From Chelativorans sp. (GTDB lineage: Bacteria; Pseudomonadota; Alphaproteobacteria; Rhizobiales; Rhizobiaceae), in the NCBI RefSeq assembly GCF_031180965.1, contig NZ_JAPSLH010000012.1:62001-126000 (forward strand): a DNA stretch of 64,000 bases, given 5' to 3'. The notes under the pieces are model-generated. The model did not search any database, had not been told where the DNA came from, and worked only from the letters and a program-made list of their open reading frames with translations. Positions 1-8,933 of the stretch are shown in pieces. Every line of letters begins with the position of its first letter. Positions within the stretch are counted from its first letter, which is position 1. Made by a program: the position numbers and the translations under genes.

Positions 1-1
1 C

Positions 2-157
2 AACCCGAAGGGGATCACCTTCGAGCGCTGGCGGCATGTCCATGGCTGTGGGCGCTTCTTCAATGCCGCACGGGACACCGTCTCGGACCGGTTTCTCGCT
101 ACCTACAAGGCGGGCGAACCCAAGCCGGATTTGAGCGGCAAGGGCGCGAAGACATGA
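2..157 (+). CDS. soxD: Sarcosine oxidase delta subunit, C-terminal part (truncated by window edge)
   Basis: The first 51 codons read as the end of a SoxD-type protein, with the HVHGCGRFFNAARDT and GEPKPDL blocks typical of the delta subunit's C-terminus. The frame enters from the left edge, so the start is not visible. Its TGA overlaps the ATG of soxA (ATGA), as in the usual soxBDAG order. The delta subunit is a small structural part of the heterotetrameric enzyme that oxidatively demethylates sarcosine to glycine, H2O2 and formaldehyde or methylene-THF. Confidence 0.85.
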   Translation, partial: NPKGITFERWRHVHGCGRFFNAARDTVSDRFLATYKAGEPKPDLSGKGAKT

Positions 158-3132
158 CCCAGCCCTTCCGCATTCCGGCAGCCGGGCGGCTTGACCCACA
201 GAAGGTCGTCCGCTTCACCTTCGACGGGAAAAGCTACACCGGCCTTGAGGGCGATACGCTCGCCTCGGCGCTGCTCGCCCACGGGGTTCACCTCGTCGGC
301 CGCTCGTTCAAGTATCACCGCCCGCGCGGCATCCTTTCGGCCGGCGCCGAGGAGCCGAACGCGCTGGTCGGCATCCGTCGGGACGAGGCGCGCAGGACAC
401 CCAATGTCCGCGCGACGGTGCAGGAGCTCTATGATGGCTTGACTGCGGTGTCGCAGAACCGCTGGCCATCGCTTGCCTTCGACGTCGGCGCCGCGAGCAG
501 CCTTGCCGCTCCGCTCCTGTCCGCCGGCTTCTACTACAAGACCTTCATGTGGCCGAAGGCCGCATGGGAGCGTCTCTACGAGCCGGCGATCCGCCGGGCT
601 GCAGGGCTGGGCGTGGCACCGCACAGGCCCGATCCCGACCGCTATTCAAACCGTTTCGCCCATTGCGACGTGCTGATCATCGGTGGCGGGGTCGCCGGAT
701 TGTCGGCGGCACTCGCTGCATCGGACGCTGGCGCCCGGGTCATCCTCGCCGACGAGCAGGCCGTACCGGGCGGTACGCTGCGTTTCGAGGCGGGCGCCGT
801 GATCGACGGCATGCCCGGTTGGGAGTGGGCACTGGCGGCGGCAGCCGAGCTGCGCTCGCGTCCGAATGTGCGCCTCCTCAACCGTACCACCGGGTTCGGC
901 TACTACGCGCAGAACATGCTGGGCCTTGTCGAGCGGCTGACCGACCACCTTGCCACTCCCGTTCCCGATGCGCCGCGTGAAAGGCTCTGGCAGGTGCGCG
1001 CAAAGCGCGTCGTGCTGGCGACGGGTGCTATCGAGCGGCACATGGTGTTCCCGGACAATGACCGGCCGGGCATCATGCTGGCTTCGGCAGCGCGGGCCTA
1101 TCTCAACCATTTCGGTGTCGCGGTCGGAAGCAGGATCGCCGTCTACACAGCCGAGGATTCCGCCTATGCGGCTGCAATCGACCTGAGGAAACGGGGGGTC
1201 GAAGTGCCGGCGATCATCGATCTGCGGCAGGACCCGCGCGGGCCGCATGTCGAGGAAGCGCGGTCGCTCGGGATCGAGGTGCTGGCCGGCTGCATGGTGG
1301 TGGCCACGGAAGGGTGGCTCCGCCTGCGGCGGGTCTGCATCGCCTCCGGAGAGGGCTGGCGGCGCGACATCGAAGCGGACGCCCTGCTCACCTGCTCCGG
1401 CTGGACTCCGGCCGTCCACCTCTTCTCGCAGTCGCGCGGAAGGCTCGCCTTCGACCCGGAAACCCAGCGCTTCCTGCCCGGCCAATATGCCCAGGATGCT
1501 GCCTCAGTCGGGGCCTGCAACGGCACAACCGGTCTCGCCCCGACTGTTGCGGAGGCCTTGAAAGCAGGCGCGGATGCCGCAAGGGAAGCGGGTGCAGGTG
1601 CCGGCGGGGCGAGGAACATCGACGCGCATTCAGGCGACGCCTGGTCGGCCGGGTTTTTGGGCGATGCGCCAGCTGCAGGCCGTATGGCCTTTGTCGATTT
1701 CCAGAACGATGTGACGGCGAAGGATATCCGGCAGGCCGTGCGGGAGGGCATGCGCTCCATCGAGCACGTCAAGCGCTTCACCACTACCGGTATGGCGACG
1801 GACCAGGGCAAGACGTCCAACCCGCACGGGCTCGCGATCGCCGCCAGGATGCTTGGCAAGCCCATTCCCGAGGTCGGGCTCACCACCTTCCGGCCGCCCT
1901 ACACGCCCGTCACGTTCGGCGCGCTCGCCGGCCATTCGCGGGGAAAGCTCTTCGAGCCGACGCGCCGCACGCCGATCCACCCCTGGGCCGAATCGCAGGG
2001 AGCCGTCTTCGAGGATGTCGGACAGTGGAAGCGTGCCTGGTATTTTCCGAGGAGCGGCGAGGATATGCATGCGGCGGTCGCCCGCGAATGCCGTACCGTG
2101 CGCGAGGCGGCCGGCATTTTCGACGCGTCCACGCTCGGCAAGATCGAGGTCGTGGGGCCGGACGCCGCCCGCTTCCTCGACCTGATCTACACCAACAGCT
2201 GGGCCAAGCTTGGCGTGGGGCGGTGCCGCTATGGGATCATGCTGCGCGAGGACGGGTTCATCTACGACGACGGCGTGGTCGGCCGCCTGGCCGAGGACCG
2301 CTTCCACGTGACGACCACGACGGGTGGCGCGGCGCGCGTCCTCCACCACATGGAGGATTATCTGCAGACCGAGTTCCCGGAGCTGAAGGTCTGGCCTACT
2401 TCCGTTACCGAGCAATGGGCCGTCATCGCCGTGCAGGGGCCAAGGTCGCGCGACATCATCGCTCCGCTGGTGGAGGGGGTGGACATCTCGGATACAGCCA
2501 TGCCGCACATGTCGGTCCGTGAAGGACGGGTGTGCGGCGTGCCGGCGCGGCTCTTCCGGGTCTCCTTCACGGGCGAGCGCGGTTTTGAGATCAACGTGCC
2601 AGCGGACTATGGCAGGGCGGTCTGGGAGGCGGTCTGGGCCGAGGGGCAGAAGCATGGCGCCTGTGCCTACGGGACCGAAGCCATGCATGTGCTGCGTGCC
2701 GAAAAGGGTTTCATCATTGTGGGCCAGGATACGGACGGCACTGTGACGCCCGGCGATGCCGGACTCTCCTGGGCGGTAGCGAAGAATAAGCCCGATTTCG
2801 TCGGCATTCGCGGGTTGAGGCGGCCCGATCTCGTCGGCAGTGGGCGCAAGCAGCTTGTCGGCCTCAAGACCACGGATCGGAGGAAAGTGCTGGAGGAGGG
2901 GGCGCAGATCGTCGCCGACCCGAACCAACCCGTGCCGATGAAGATGCTCGGTCATGTGACCTCGTCCTACTGGTCGGAGAATTGCGGCCACTCCATCGCC
3001 CTTGCGCTGGTGCAAGATGGCCGCGAACGCGATGGCGAGCGGCTGTTTGTGCCGATGCCGGACGGCGCGGTCGAAGTGGAGGTGACCGCAACCGTGTTCT
3101 TTGACGAGCTGGGGGAACGCCTCCATGGCTGA
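154..3132 (+). CDS. soxA: Sarcosine oxidase alpha subunit
   Basis: This 992-residue protein has the normal length for SoxA. The N-terminal ~100 residues resemble the 2Fe-2S ferredoxin-like (Fer2_4) domain. A Rossmann dinucleotide site (VLIIGGGVAGLSAA) lies near residue 172, and a second nucleotide-binding region follows. From about residue 600 the protein is an aminomethyltransferase (GCV_T) domain that binds tetrahydrofolate. Together with SoxB, D and G it forms the cytoplasmic sarcosine oxidase of glycine-betaine and choline catabolism. The start overlaps the soxD stop (ATGA) and the end overlaps soxG, so the genes are probably translationally coupled. Confidence 0.95.
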   Translation: MTQPFRIPAAGRLDPQKVVRFTFDGKSYTGLEGDTLASALLAHGVHLVGRSFKYHRPRGILSAGAEEPNALVGIRRDEARRTPNVRATVQELYDGLTAVSQNRWPSLAFDVGAASSLAAPLLSAGFYYKTFMWPKAAWERLYEPAIRRAAGLGVAPHRPDPDRYSNRFAHCDVLIIGGGVAGLSAALAASDAGARVILADEQAVPGGTLRFEAGAVIDGMPGWEWALAAAAELRSRPNVRLLNRTTGFGYYAQNMLGLVERLTDHLATPVPDAPRERLWQVRAKRVVLATGAIERHMVFPDNDRPGIMLASAARAYLNHFGVAVGSRIAVYTAEDSAYAAAIDLRKRGVEVPAIIDLRQDPRGPHVEEARSLGIEVLAGCMVVATEGWLRLRRVCIASGEGWRRDIEADALLTCSGWTPAVHLFSQSRGRLAFDPETQRFLPGQYAQDAASVGACNGTTGLAPTVAEALKAGADAAREAGAGAGGARNIDAHSGDAWSAGFLGDAPAAGRMAFVDFQNDVTAKDIRQAVREGMRSIEHVKRFTTTGMATDQGKTSNPHGLAIAARMLGKPIPEVGLTTFRPPYTPVTFGALAGHSRGKLFEPTRRTPIHPWAESQGAVFEDVGQWKRAWYFPRSGEDMHAAVARECRTVREAAGIFDASTLGKIEVVGPDAARFLDLIYTNSWAKLGVGRCRYGIMLREDGFIYDDGVVGRLAEDRFHVTTTTGGAARVLHHMEDYLQTEFPELKVWPTSVTEQWAVIAVQGPRSRDIIAPLVEGVDISDTAMPHMSVREGRVCGVPARLFRVSFTGERGFEINVPADYGRAVWEAVWAEGQKHGACAYGTEAMHVLRAEKGFIIVGQDTDGTVTPGDAGLSWAVAKNKPDFVGIRGLRRPDLVGSGRKQLVGLKTTDRRKVLEEGAQIVADPNQPVPMKMLGHVTSSYWSENCGHSIALALVQDGRERDGERLFVPMPDGAVEVEVTATVFFDELGERLHG

Positions 3133-3670
3133 GATCGCAAGGCGGGAGCCGGCACTCGAAGGACGTGCGTGTCAGGGGCAGGGCATCTCCCTTTCGCCCG
3201 CAGCTCCCGCAAGCCGATTGTCCCTGCGCGCGCCTGAAGCTTCCCTTGCCGGACTGTCGCAAGCCCTAAGCCTCGACCTGCCGAGACGGCCGAAAAGCTC
3301 GGCAACGAAGGGCCCGCGGGCCGCGCTCTGGCTCGGGCCCGACGAATGGCTCGTCATCGATGAGGAAGAGGCCGACCTGGCCGCGATCTGCGCGGCAGTG
3401 CCCGCGCTTCATTCGGCGGTCGATATTTCACATCGCAATGTCGGCATACTTGTCTCGGGCGCGCGCGCCGAGGAGGTCCTGAATTCGGGCTGCCCACAGG
3501 ATCTTTCGTCGCGCGCGTTCCCGGTGGGGGCGGCGTCACGCACGGTCTTCGGCAAGGCCGAGATCGTCCTCTGGCGGACGGGCGAGGAGGCTTTCCGCGT
3601 GGAGTGCTGGCGGTCCTTTTCGGACTATGTCTTCAGCTTCCTGGAAGCTGCGGCCCGGGAGACCTCCTAG
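3125..3670 (+). CDS. soxG: Sarcosine oxidase gamma subunit
   Basis: This 181-residue protein matches SoxG in size and position. It shows the conserved blocks LWLGPDEWLVI, HSAVDISHRNVG and VECWRSFSDYVFSFLEAA. The ATG at 3125 was chosen because it overlaps the soxA stop by 8 bases; an upstream in-frame TTG at 3101 is less likely. The gamma subunit completes the heterotetramer, beside the aminomethyltransferase half of SoxA. It is the last gene of the sox operon, and a stress-type promoter for the next gene starts 11 bases after its stop. Confidence 0.88.
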   Translation: MAEIARREPALEGRACQGQGISLSPAAPASRLSLRAPEASLAGLSQALSLDLPRRPKSSATKGPRAALWLGPDEWLVIDEEEADLAAICAAVPALHSAVDISHRNVGILVSGARAEEVLNSGCPQDLSSRAFPVGAASRTVFGKAEIVLWRTGEEAFRVECWRSFSDYVFSFLEAAARETS

Positions 3671-3680
3671 GCTTCCCCCC

Positions 3681-3705
3681 GGAACTCCGCTCCGGCTCTG
3701 GCGTT
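3681..3705 (+). promoter_or_regulatory. EcfG (general stress response) type promoter
   Basis: Exact GGAAC (3681-3685), 16-base spacer, CGTT (3702-3705), the consensus of the alphaproteobacterial EcfG/RpoE2 sigma factor. The expected transcript start, near 3711, leaves a short leader carrying AAGGAG before the ATG at 3726. Confidence 0.75.
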
Positions 3706-3725
3706 TGTCTAAAAAGGAGCAAACG

Positions 3726-4055
3726 ATGCTGCCCGGAAACGAAAAGCACCAGGATCGTCCTGGACCCGAAGAGCTGGAAGAAGAGCTGGAAAAGGGCCTG
3801 GAAGACACTTTCCCGGCGAGCGACCCCGTCTCTGCCGCCCAGACGACACGCGCTGGCTCACCCGGCGAGTTCGCGAAGCCCAGACCGGACGTGGAGAAGG
3901 ACAAGGCGGCGCATGACAAGCAGGATGACGAATTGAATGAGGCGCTGGAGGACACGTTTCCTGCCAGCGACCCGGTTTCCCCCGCCCAGACGACGCGCAC
4001 TGGCGCCCCTGACGAATTCGCAACACCGAAGCGGGACGCCGAGGGGGGCAAGTAG
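3726..4055 (+). CDS. Small acidic protein with two tandem DTFPASDP repeats
   Basis: This 109-residue hydrophilic protein has no signal peptide or membrane segment. It holds two near-identical copies of an E-x-L-E-DTFPASDPVS-x-AQTTR-x-G-x-P-x-EF motif, at roughly residues 20-58 and 75-105, each preceded by a charged helix. Similar DTFPASDP proteins occur in rhizobia as uncharacterised small proteins. The ATG at 3726 follows AAGGAG at ideal spacing and sits 21 bases after an exact EcfG promoter, so it is probably a general-stress protein. Molecular function is unknown. Confidence 0.8.
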   Translation: MLPGNEKHQDRPGPEELEEELEKGLEDTFPASDPVSAAQTTRAGSPGEFAKPRPDVEKDKAAHDKQDDELNEALEDTFPASDPVSPAQTTRTGAPDEFATPKRDAEGGK

Positions 4056-4258
4056 CGAGGCCCGAGGCAGCTTGCTTTGCGACGACAAAATGCCGTCGGT
4101 TGCGCGGTGTCCTGCGTGCGGGGCGTCGGCTGAAGGGAAGAGATAGGCGGTTGGTACCGGTTCGCCTAGGCGCGGCGCCAACCGACCTGCGTTACCGGAA
4201 ATTTCCGGCAGAAGGTGAGGCGTGCCACAGTTTTCAGGCTTCTGCTGAAATGCAAGGC

Positions 4259-5035
4259 CTAGATGGCCATGATCCCGCCGTCGGCGGCGAGCGCCTGGCC
4301 GGTCATGAAGCTGTTGGCCGGATTGGCCGCGAAGAGAATCACCTCCACAACCTCGTCGACTTCGCCGAGCCGTCTCATGGGCACGCCGCGGGTGAGGCCA
4401 GCCTCGGCGCGGGCGGGATTTCCCGGCAGGAGCTTCAGCGTCTCCGTCACCATCTCGGTGCGTGAGAAGGAGGGACAGACCGCGTTCACCCGTACGCCTC
4501 TGGTGGCGTATTCCGCTGCGGCAGTTCGCGTCAGGCCGATGACGCCGTGCTTGGCAGCGCTATAGGCGGCAAGCCGCGGCGCGCCCGCAAGGCCGGCGAT
4601 CGAAGCCACATTGACGATCGCTCCACGCCGTTTCTCCTTGCGGTACTGGCGTTCCATGAGCGGCAACTGGTGCTTCATAGCGTAGAAGACGCCCATCAGG
4701 TTGACATCGATCACCCGGCGCGCCTCGTCCGAGGGGACGAGGTGGAACTTTACGAAGTTCTGGGCAATTCCGGCATTGTTGATCGCGATGTCCAGCCCGC
4801 CGAACCGCTCCTGCGCCAGGCTTACGAGCTGTTCCGAGAGAGCCTCGTCGGCGATGTCGCCGGCGAGGATGGCAGTCTCCGTGTTCAGAGTCTCGGCCAG
4901 GCTCGTGAGCGGCTCTTCCTTCAGGTCGGAGAGCACAAGGCGGGCGCCCTTAGCCGCAAGCCGCTGCGCCAAGCGCCTCCCGAAACCACCACTGGCGCCT
5001 GTCAGAAGCACCGTCAGACCGTCAAAAGTCGCCAT
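4259..5035 (-). CDS. SDR family NAD(P)-dependent oxidoreductase
   Basis: A 258-residue classical short-chain dehydrogenase. The cofactor motif TGASGGFG is near residue 13, NNAG near residue 86, and the catalytic YSAAK (Tyr-x-x-x-Lys) follows the Ser of the VNVASIAG strand. The C-terminal end (TGQALAADGGI) is typical of FabG-like enzymes. The substrate cannot be read from sequence. The gene lies downstream of a MaoC-type hydratase on the same strand with a gap of about 170 bases, so a role in acyl-CoA or hydroxyacyl metabolism is plausible but inferred. Confidence 0.9.
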   Translation of the reverse strand: MATFDGLTVLLTGASGGFGRRLAQRLAAKGARLVLSDLKEEPLTSLAETLNTETAILAGDIADEALSEQLVSLAQERFGGLDIAINNAGIAQNFVKFHLVPSDEARRVIDVNLMGVFYAMKHQLPLMERQYRKEKRRGAIVNVASIAGLAGAPRLAAYSAAKHGVIGLTRTAAAEYATRGVRVNAVCPSFSRTEMVTETLKLLPGNPARAEAGLTRGVPMRRLGEVDEVVEVILFAANPANSFMTGQALAADGGIMAI

Positions 5036-5201
5036 TCAGCGCTCTCTTTTCCCCATTATCCAGCCGGCACTGGGATTGTGATCCTGCCGGTATTGCTTTT
5101 TGGCTGAAGAGTTCGGCATTCCCGCCAGAGCGGTCTTTTCACGGTTTGGATCATCGCCGTCAAGGATTGCGATGCCGCGCGGCTCGGCGGGCAGAGCTGG
5201 C

Positions 5202-5702
5202 TCAGATAGCTGGCCTGCCGGAAAGCTCCGCCGGCAACGCGAGCGTCAGCCAGCGGGCGGTGAGGGCGGGCTTGACGCTGTTCTCGATCTCGATCGTCGC
5301 GTCATAATGAGTCTCGACTATGCCTGACGGCCGCACCTTCATCTCGGCGAGCACGAAGCGCCCGCGGATGCGGGCTCCGGATTTCACCGGGCTCATGAAG
5401 CGCACGCGGTCGAAACCGAAATTCATCCCCATCACAGTGCCCTCAAGCGGCGGCACCGCCTCGAAGATCAGGGTCGAAAGCAGCGAGAGAGTCAGGAATC
5501 CGTGTGCGATGGTGCCGCCATAAGGCGTTTCGCGCGCGGCCCGCTCGGGGTCGGTGTGGATAAACTGGTGGTCGTCCGTCGCGGCGGCGAACTGGTCGAT
5601 CATCTCCTGGGTGACCACTCGCCAGCTGGAGACGCCAACTTCCTGCCCCACCAGCGCTTGCGCCTGTTCGATGCTTACCGGTTCGCTGTCCAAGAAAACC
5701 AA
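5202..5702 (-). CDS. MaoC family dehydratase (R-specific enoyl-CoA hydratase-like)
   Basis: A 166-residue single hot-dog protein with the hydratase-2 signature: DDHQFIHTDPERA followed by GGTIAHGFLTLSLLS, giving the catalytic Asp and His. It would hydrate trans-2-enoyl-CoA to (R)-3-hydroxyacyl-CoA. No ATG lies at the N-terminus. The frame opens with TTG at 5702, but a second TTG at 5693 has a better-spaced GGAG upstream, so the start may be three codons later. It is followed by an SDR gene on the same strand. Confidence 0.88.
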   Translation of the reverse strand: MVFLDSEPVSIEQAQALVGQEVGVSSWRVVTQEMIDQFAAATDDHQFIHTDPERAARETPYGGTIAHGFLTLSLLSTLIFEAVPPLEGTVMGMNFGFDRVRFMSPVKSGARIRGRFVLAEMKVRPSGIVETHYDATIEIENSVKPALTARWLTLALPAELSGRPAI

Positions 5703-5795
5703 GCTCCGTTACCCGCATTGCGAAGGCCGATCAGGAGCCCCCGGCGCGTCGCACAGATACAGCGTCGCGCCGGCAATGTCATCGGCCGAATGCGG

Positions 5796-8700
5796 TCAAT
5801 GGGATTGGATGGCGCCGGATGCTGCGTGGGTAAGCTCACGCTCCAGCCGTTGTTCCTCCTCCACCTTCGGCGTTATGAAGCGGCCGAGAAGCAGGTAAGC
5901 GACCGGCGTGAGATAGAGGGTCGACAAGGAGGAAAGGCCGAGGCCGCCGACGATCACCCAACCCAATGCGATGCGTGCTTCCGCGCCGGCGCCGGAGGCC
6001 AGAACAAGCGGAATGCCGCCGACGATCGTACAGATCATCGTCATCATGACGGGACGGAGGCGGATAAGGGCGGCCTGCTCCACGGCTTCGCGGACGCCGA
6101 GACCGCGATCACGCAGCTGGTTCGCGAACTCGACGACGAGGATGCCGTTCTTGGCCATGATGCCGACCAGCAGGACAAGCCCGATCTGGCTGTAGACGTT
6201 GAGACTGGTGCCGGTCAGCAGCAGGGCGAAAACAGCGCAGGCAAGGCCGAGCGGGACCGTTGCCATGATGATGAGCGCGCTCACGAAGCTTTCGAATTGC
6301 GCGGCCAGCACGAGCAGGATGATCACCAGAGCGAAGCCGAAGACGGTGAGCATGCTGTTGCCGGTCTCGCCGAGGCTTGCCGCTTCCGCAAGGGGGATGA
6401 TGCGGCCGCCAGGCGGCAGATGCGGGGCGGCGATCTCCTCGGCGCGGGCGAGCGCCTCACCGAGCGGGAAATCGGGCGAGAGGCCCGAGGTCACCCGGAC
6501 GACGCGCAACTGCTCCTCGCGCGTCAGGGAAGGCGGCACCGCCTCCTCGCGCAGCGAGGTGATCGTAGACAGCGGTACAAACCGGCCATCACCCGTCTTG
6601 ATGAAAATGTTTTCGAGGTCGGTGGGATCGTTGATCGGATTCGTAGAGGAAAGAAGCTTCACATCGAAGCTCTTGTCGTCGATGAAGAGGTCGGCGATCT
6701 TGCGACCGTCGAGCAGCGCCTGAATAGATTCGCCGAGCCCGTTGATGCTGATACCGAGATCGGCAGCCCGGTCGCGGTCGATCTCTACCTTCAGCTGAGG
6801 CTGGGTCGCGTCCTGGGAAAGCCGCGGCTGATCGAAGCGCGGGTCCTCCTCCATCTCGGCGACGATGGCGAGCGCGGCCTGCGTCAGCCGCTCGTAATTA
6901 TTACCGGCAACGGCGAATTGCAGGCCGCTGCCCGAGCCGCGAATGCCAAGGCTGTTGGGCTGGAAGGCGAAGGCGCGCACGCCGGGAATCGCGGCCGCCA
7001 GACTATTCACCTCGTCGAGGATCTCCTGCTGCGAGCGCTCGCGCTCGTCCCAAGGGGCAAGGCCGAGCATCAGGAAGCCGCTGTTGGAGCCGCCCTGGCC
7101 GGTGACCGAGAAGGTGGTGCGGATCTCGCCGCTGTCGCGCAGCGGCTGTATGGACGCTTCCACCTCGCGCATCTTGCCGGCGAGGTAGTCTAGGCTCACG
7201 CCTTGCGGCGCGGAGACCCGCATCATCGCCACGGCGCGGTCTTCCGATGGCGTGAGCTCGGATTTGATCAAGCCGAACACGCCGAATGCGGCGGCCGCGA
7301 AAAGCAGCGATACCACCACGACGACCAGCGGCGCGTTCAGGCAAAAACGCAGCGTGCGCTCATAGAGACCGGCAAGCGCTCCGGCGATCCCGCCCAGGAT
7401 CCCGCCACCATGGGTCTCCTCGCCGCTTTCATGGGAACGGAGCATGCGGGAAGCGAGCATCGGGCAAAGCGAAAGGGCCACGATGGAGGACAAAAAGACT
7501 GAGAAGGCGAGCACGAAGCCGAATTCGCGGAACAGGCCGCCGGCCTGCCCCGGCAGGAAGGACAGCGGGACGAAGACGGCGATAAGCGTGGCGGTCGTCG
7601 CGATCACCGCGAAGAAGACCTCCTGCGTGCCGAGCACCGCCGCCGCGCGCGGGCCCATGCCCTGATTGCGCCGGCGTACGATGTTTTCGAGCACGACGAT
7701 GGCGTCGTCCACGACAAGCCCGGTCGCAAGCACGAGCGCGAGCAGCGTCAGAATATTGATGGAGAAGCCGACCAGGTAGATGGCCGCGATCGTCCCGACC
7801 AGCGCCACTGGGATGGCAATTCCCGGAATGATGGTGGCGCGCCAGTCGCGCAGGAAGAGATAGATCACCAGCAGCACCACGGTGACAGAGATTATCAGCG
7901 CAATCTCCACCTCGTGGATGGCCCCGTTGATGAAGATGGCGTCGTCGCTGGTGATCTCGATCGACATGCCTTCCGGCAAGGTTTTCCGGAGATCCTCCAC
8001 AGCCTGCTTGACGCCGGAGGAGATGTCCAAGGTGTTCGACTGGGCCTGGCGCACGATGCCGAGGCCGATTCCGGTGCGGCCGTTGGTGCGGAGAGTCGTC
8101 TCACCTTCGTCCGGCCCCAGCGTGACCGTGGCCACGTCGCCCAGCCGGACATTCTCCGACAGCTCGATCTCTTCCATCTGCTCCGGAGTGGTGACGGAGG
8201 AGGTGGCGCGGACGATCAGGTTCTGGGCATTGCTCGTCAGCGAGCCCGCCGGGCTGTCGAAGGCGATGGTCGACAGCGCGCTGCCCACATCGGCGACTGT
8301 CATGCCGTGGCTTGCGAGGCGCGACTGGTCGATGTCGATGCGGAAGATCTTCGTGCGGTCTCCATAGACCTGGACGTCGGCAACGCCGGGAACGGCCGCC
8401 AGCCGGTCCACGATCTCGTCCTCGATGAAGAGCGACATGTCCTCGACGCTCATCGCGCCGGAGGTGACCGCGAGGCGCATGATAGCGTCGGCATTCTCGT
8501 CCGCCTTGACCACGATCGGGGCGTCGGCGTCGTCGGGGAGCTGGTTCTGGACGCGCCCTACTGCATCGCGCACGTCCGAGGCGGCGGTATCGAGGTTGAC
8601 GCTCTCGCGGAACTCGATCGTCACGCGGCTGCGGCCGAAGGAGGAGGAGGAGGAGATGGCCGAGACGCCTGCGATGCGCGCGACGGCTCCTTCGACAATA

Positions 8701-8924
8701 GCGGTGATCTCGCGGTCGATCGTCTCAGCCGCCGCCCCGTCGAAATTCGTGCTGACCGAAATGACCGGCCGATCGACATCGGGCAACTCGCGCACTTCCA
8801 CGCCGAACAGTGCGGCAAGGCCGGCGACGATGACGAGTGTGTTGACGACGAAGGCAAAGACCGGCCGCCGCACGAAAAGCGCCGTGATGCCTTCCCCAGC
8901 CCTGGCGATGTCCTTCTGGCTCAT
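5796..8924 (-). CDS. RND efflux pump inner-membrane subunit (AcrB/MexF family)
   Basis: 1042 residues, full length for a hydrophobe/amphiphile-efflux RND transporter. It has an N-terminal membrane segment (FAFVVNTLVIVAGLAALFGV), a large periplasmic porter domain, transmembrane segments 2-6 with the TGLVVDDAIVVLENI block containing the proton-relay Asp pair, and a repeated second half ending in the SSLSTLYLTPVAYLLL region. It would act as a trimer exporting drugs, dyes or detergent-like compounds with the adaptor encoded just upstream. No TolC-type outer-membrane channel gene is adjacent, so a channel encoded elsewhere is needed. Confidence 0.95.
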   Translation of the reverse strand: MSQKDIARAGEGITALFVRRPVFAFVVNTLVIVAGLAALFGVEVRELPDVDRPVISVSTNFDGAAAETIDREITAIVEGAVARIAGVSAISSSSSFGRSRVTIEFRESVNLDTAASDVRDAVGRVQNQLPDDADAPIVVKADENADAIMRLAVTSGAMSVEDMSLFIEDEIVDRLAAVPGVADVQVYGDRTKIFRIDIDQSRLASHGMTVADVGSALSTIAFDSPAGSLTSNAQNLIVRATSSVTTPEQMEEIELSENVRLGDVATVTLGPDEGETTLRTNGRTGIGLGIVRQAQSNTLDISSGVKQAVEDLRKTLPEGMSIEITSDDAIFINGAIHEVEIALIISVTVVLLVIYLFLRDWRATIIPGIAIPVALVGTIAAIYLVGFSINILTLLALVLATGLVVDDAIVVLENIVRRRNQGMGPRAAAVLGTQEVFFAVIATTATLIAVFVPLSFLPGQAGGLFREFGFVLAFSVFLSSIVALSLCPMLASRMLRSHESGEETHGGGILGGIAGALAGLYERTLRFCLNAPLVVVVVSLLFAAAAFGVFGLIKSELTPSEDRAVAMMRVSAPQGVSLDYLAGKMREVEASIQPLRDSGEIRTTFSVTGQGGSNSGFLMLGLAPWDERERSQQEILDEVNSLAAAIPGVRAFAFQPNSLGIRGSGSGLQFAVAGNNYERLTQAALAIVAEMEEDPRFDQPRLSQDATQPQLKVEIDRDRAADLGISINGLGESIQALLDGRKIADLFIDDKSFDVKLLSSTNPINDPTDLENIFIKTGDGRFVPLSTITSLREEAVPPSLTREEQLRVVRVTSGLSPDFPLGEALARAEEIAAPHLPPGGRIIPLAEAASLGETGNSMLTVFGFALVIILLVLAAQFESFVSALIIMATVPLGLACAVFALLLTGTSLNVYSQIGLVLLVGIMAKNGILVVEFANQLRDRGLGVREAVEQAALIRLRPVMMTMICTIVGGIPLVLASGAGAEARIALGWVIVGGLGLSSLSTLYLTPVAYLLLGRFITPKVEEEQRLERELTHAASGAIQSH

Positions 8925-8933
8925 AAAGCTTCC

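Noticed and set aside
4056..4258. Inverted repeat CGGTTGG...CCAACCG in the convergent gap
   Set aside because: Loop too long and no T-run; not a convincing terminator or element.
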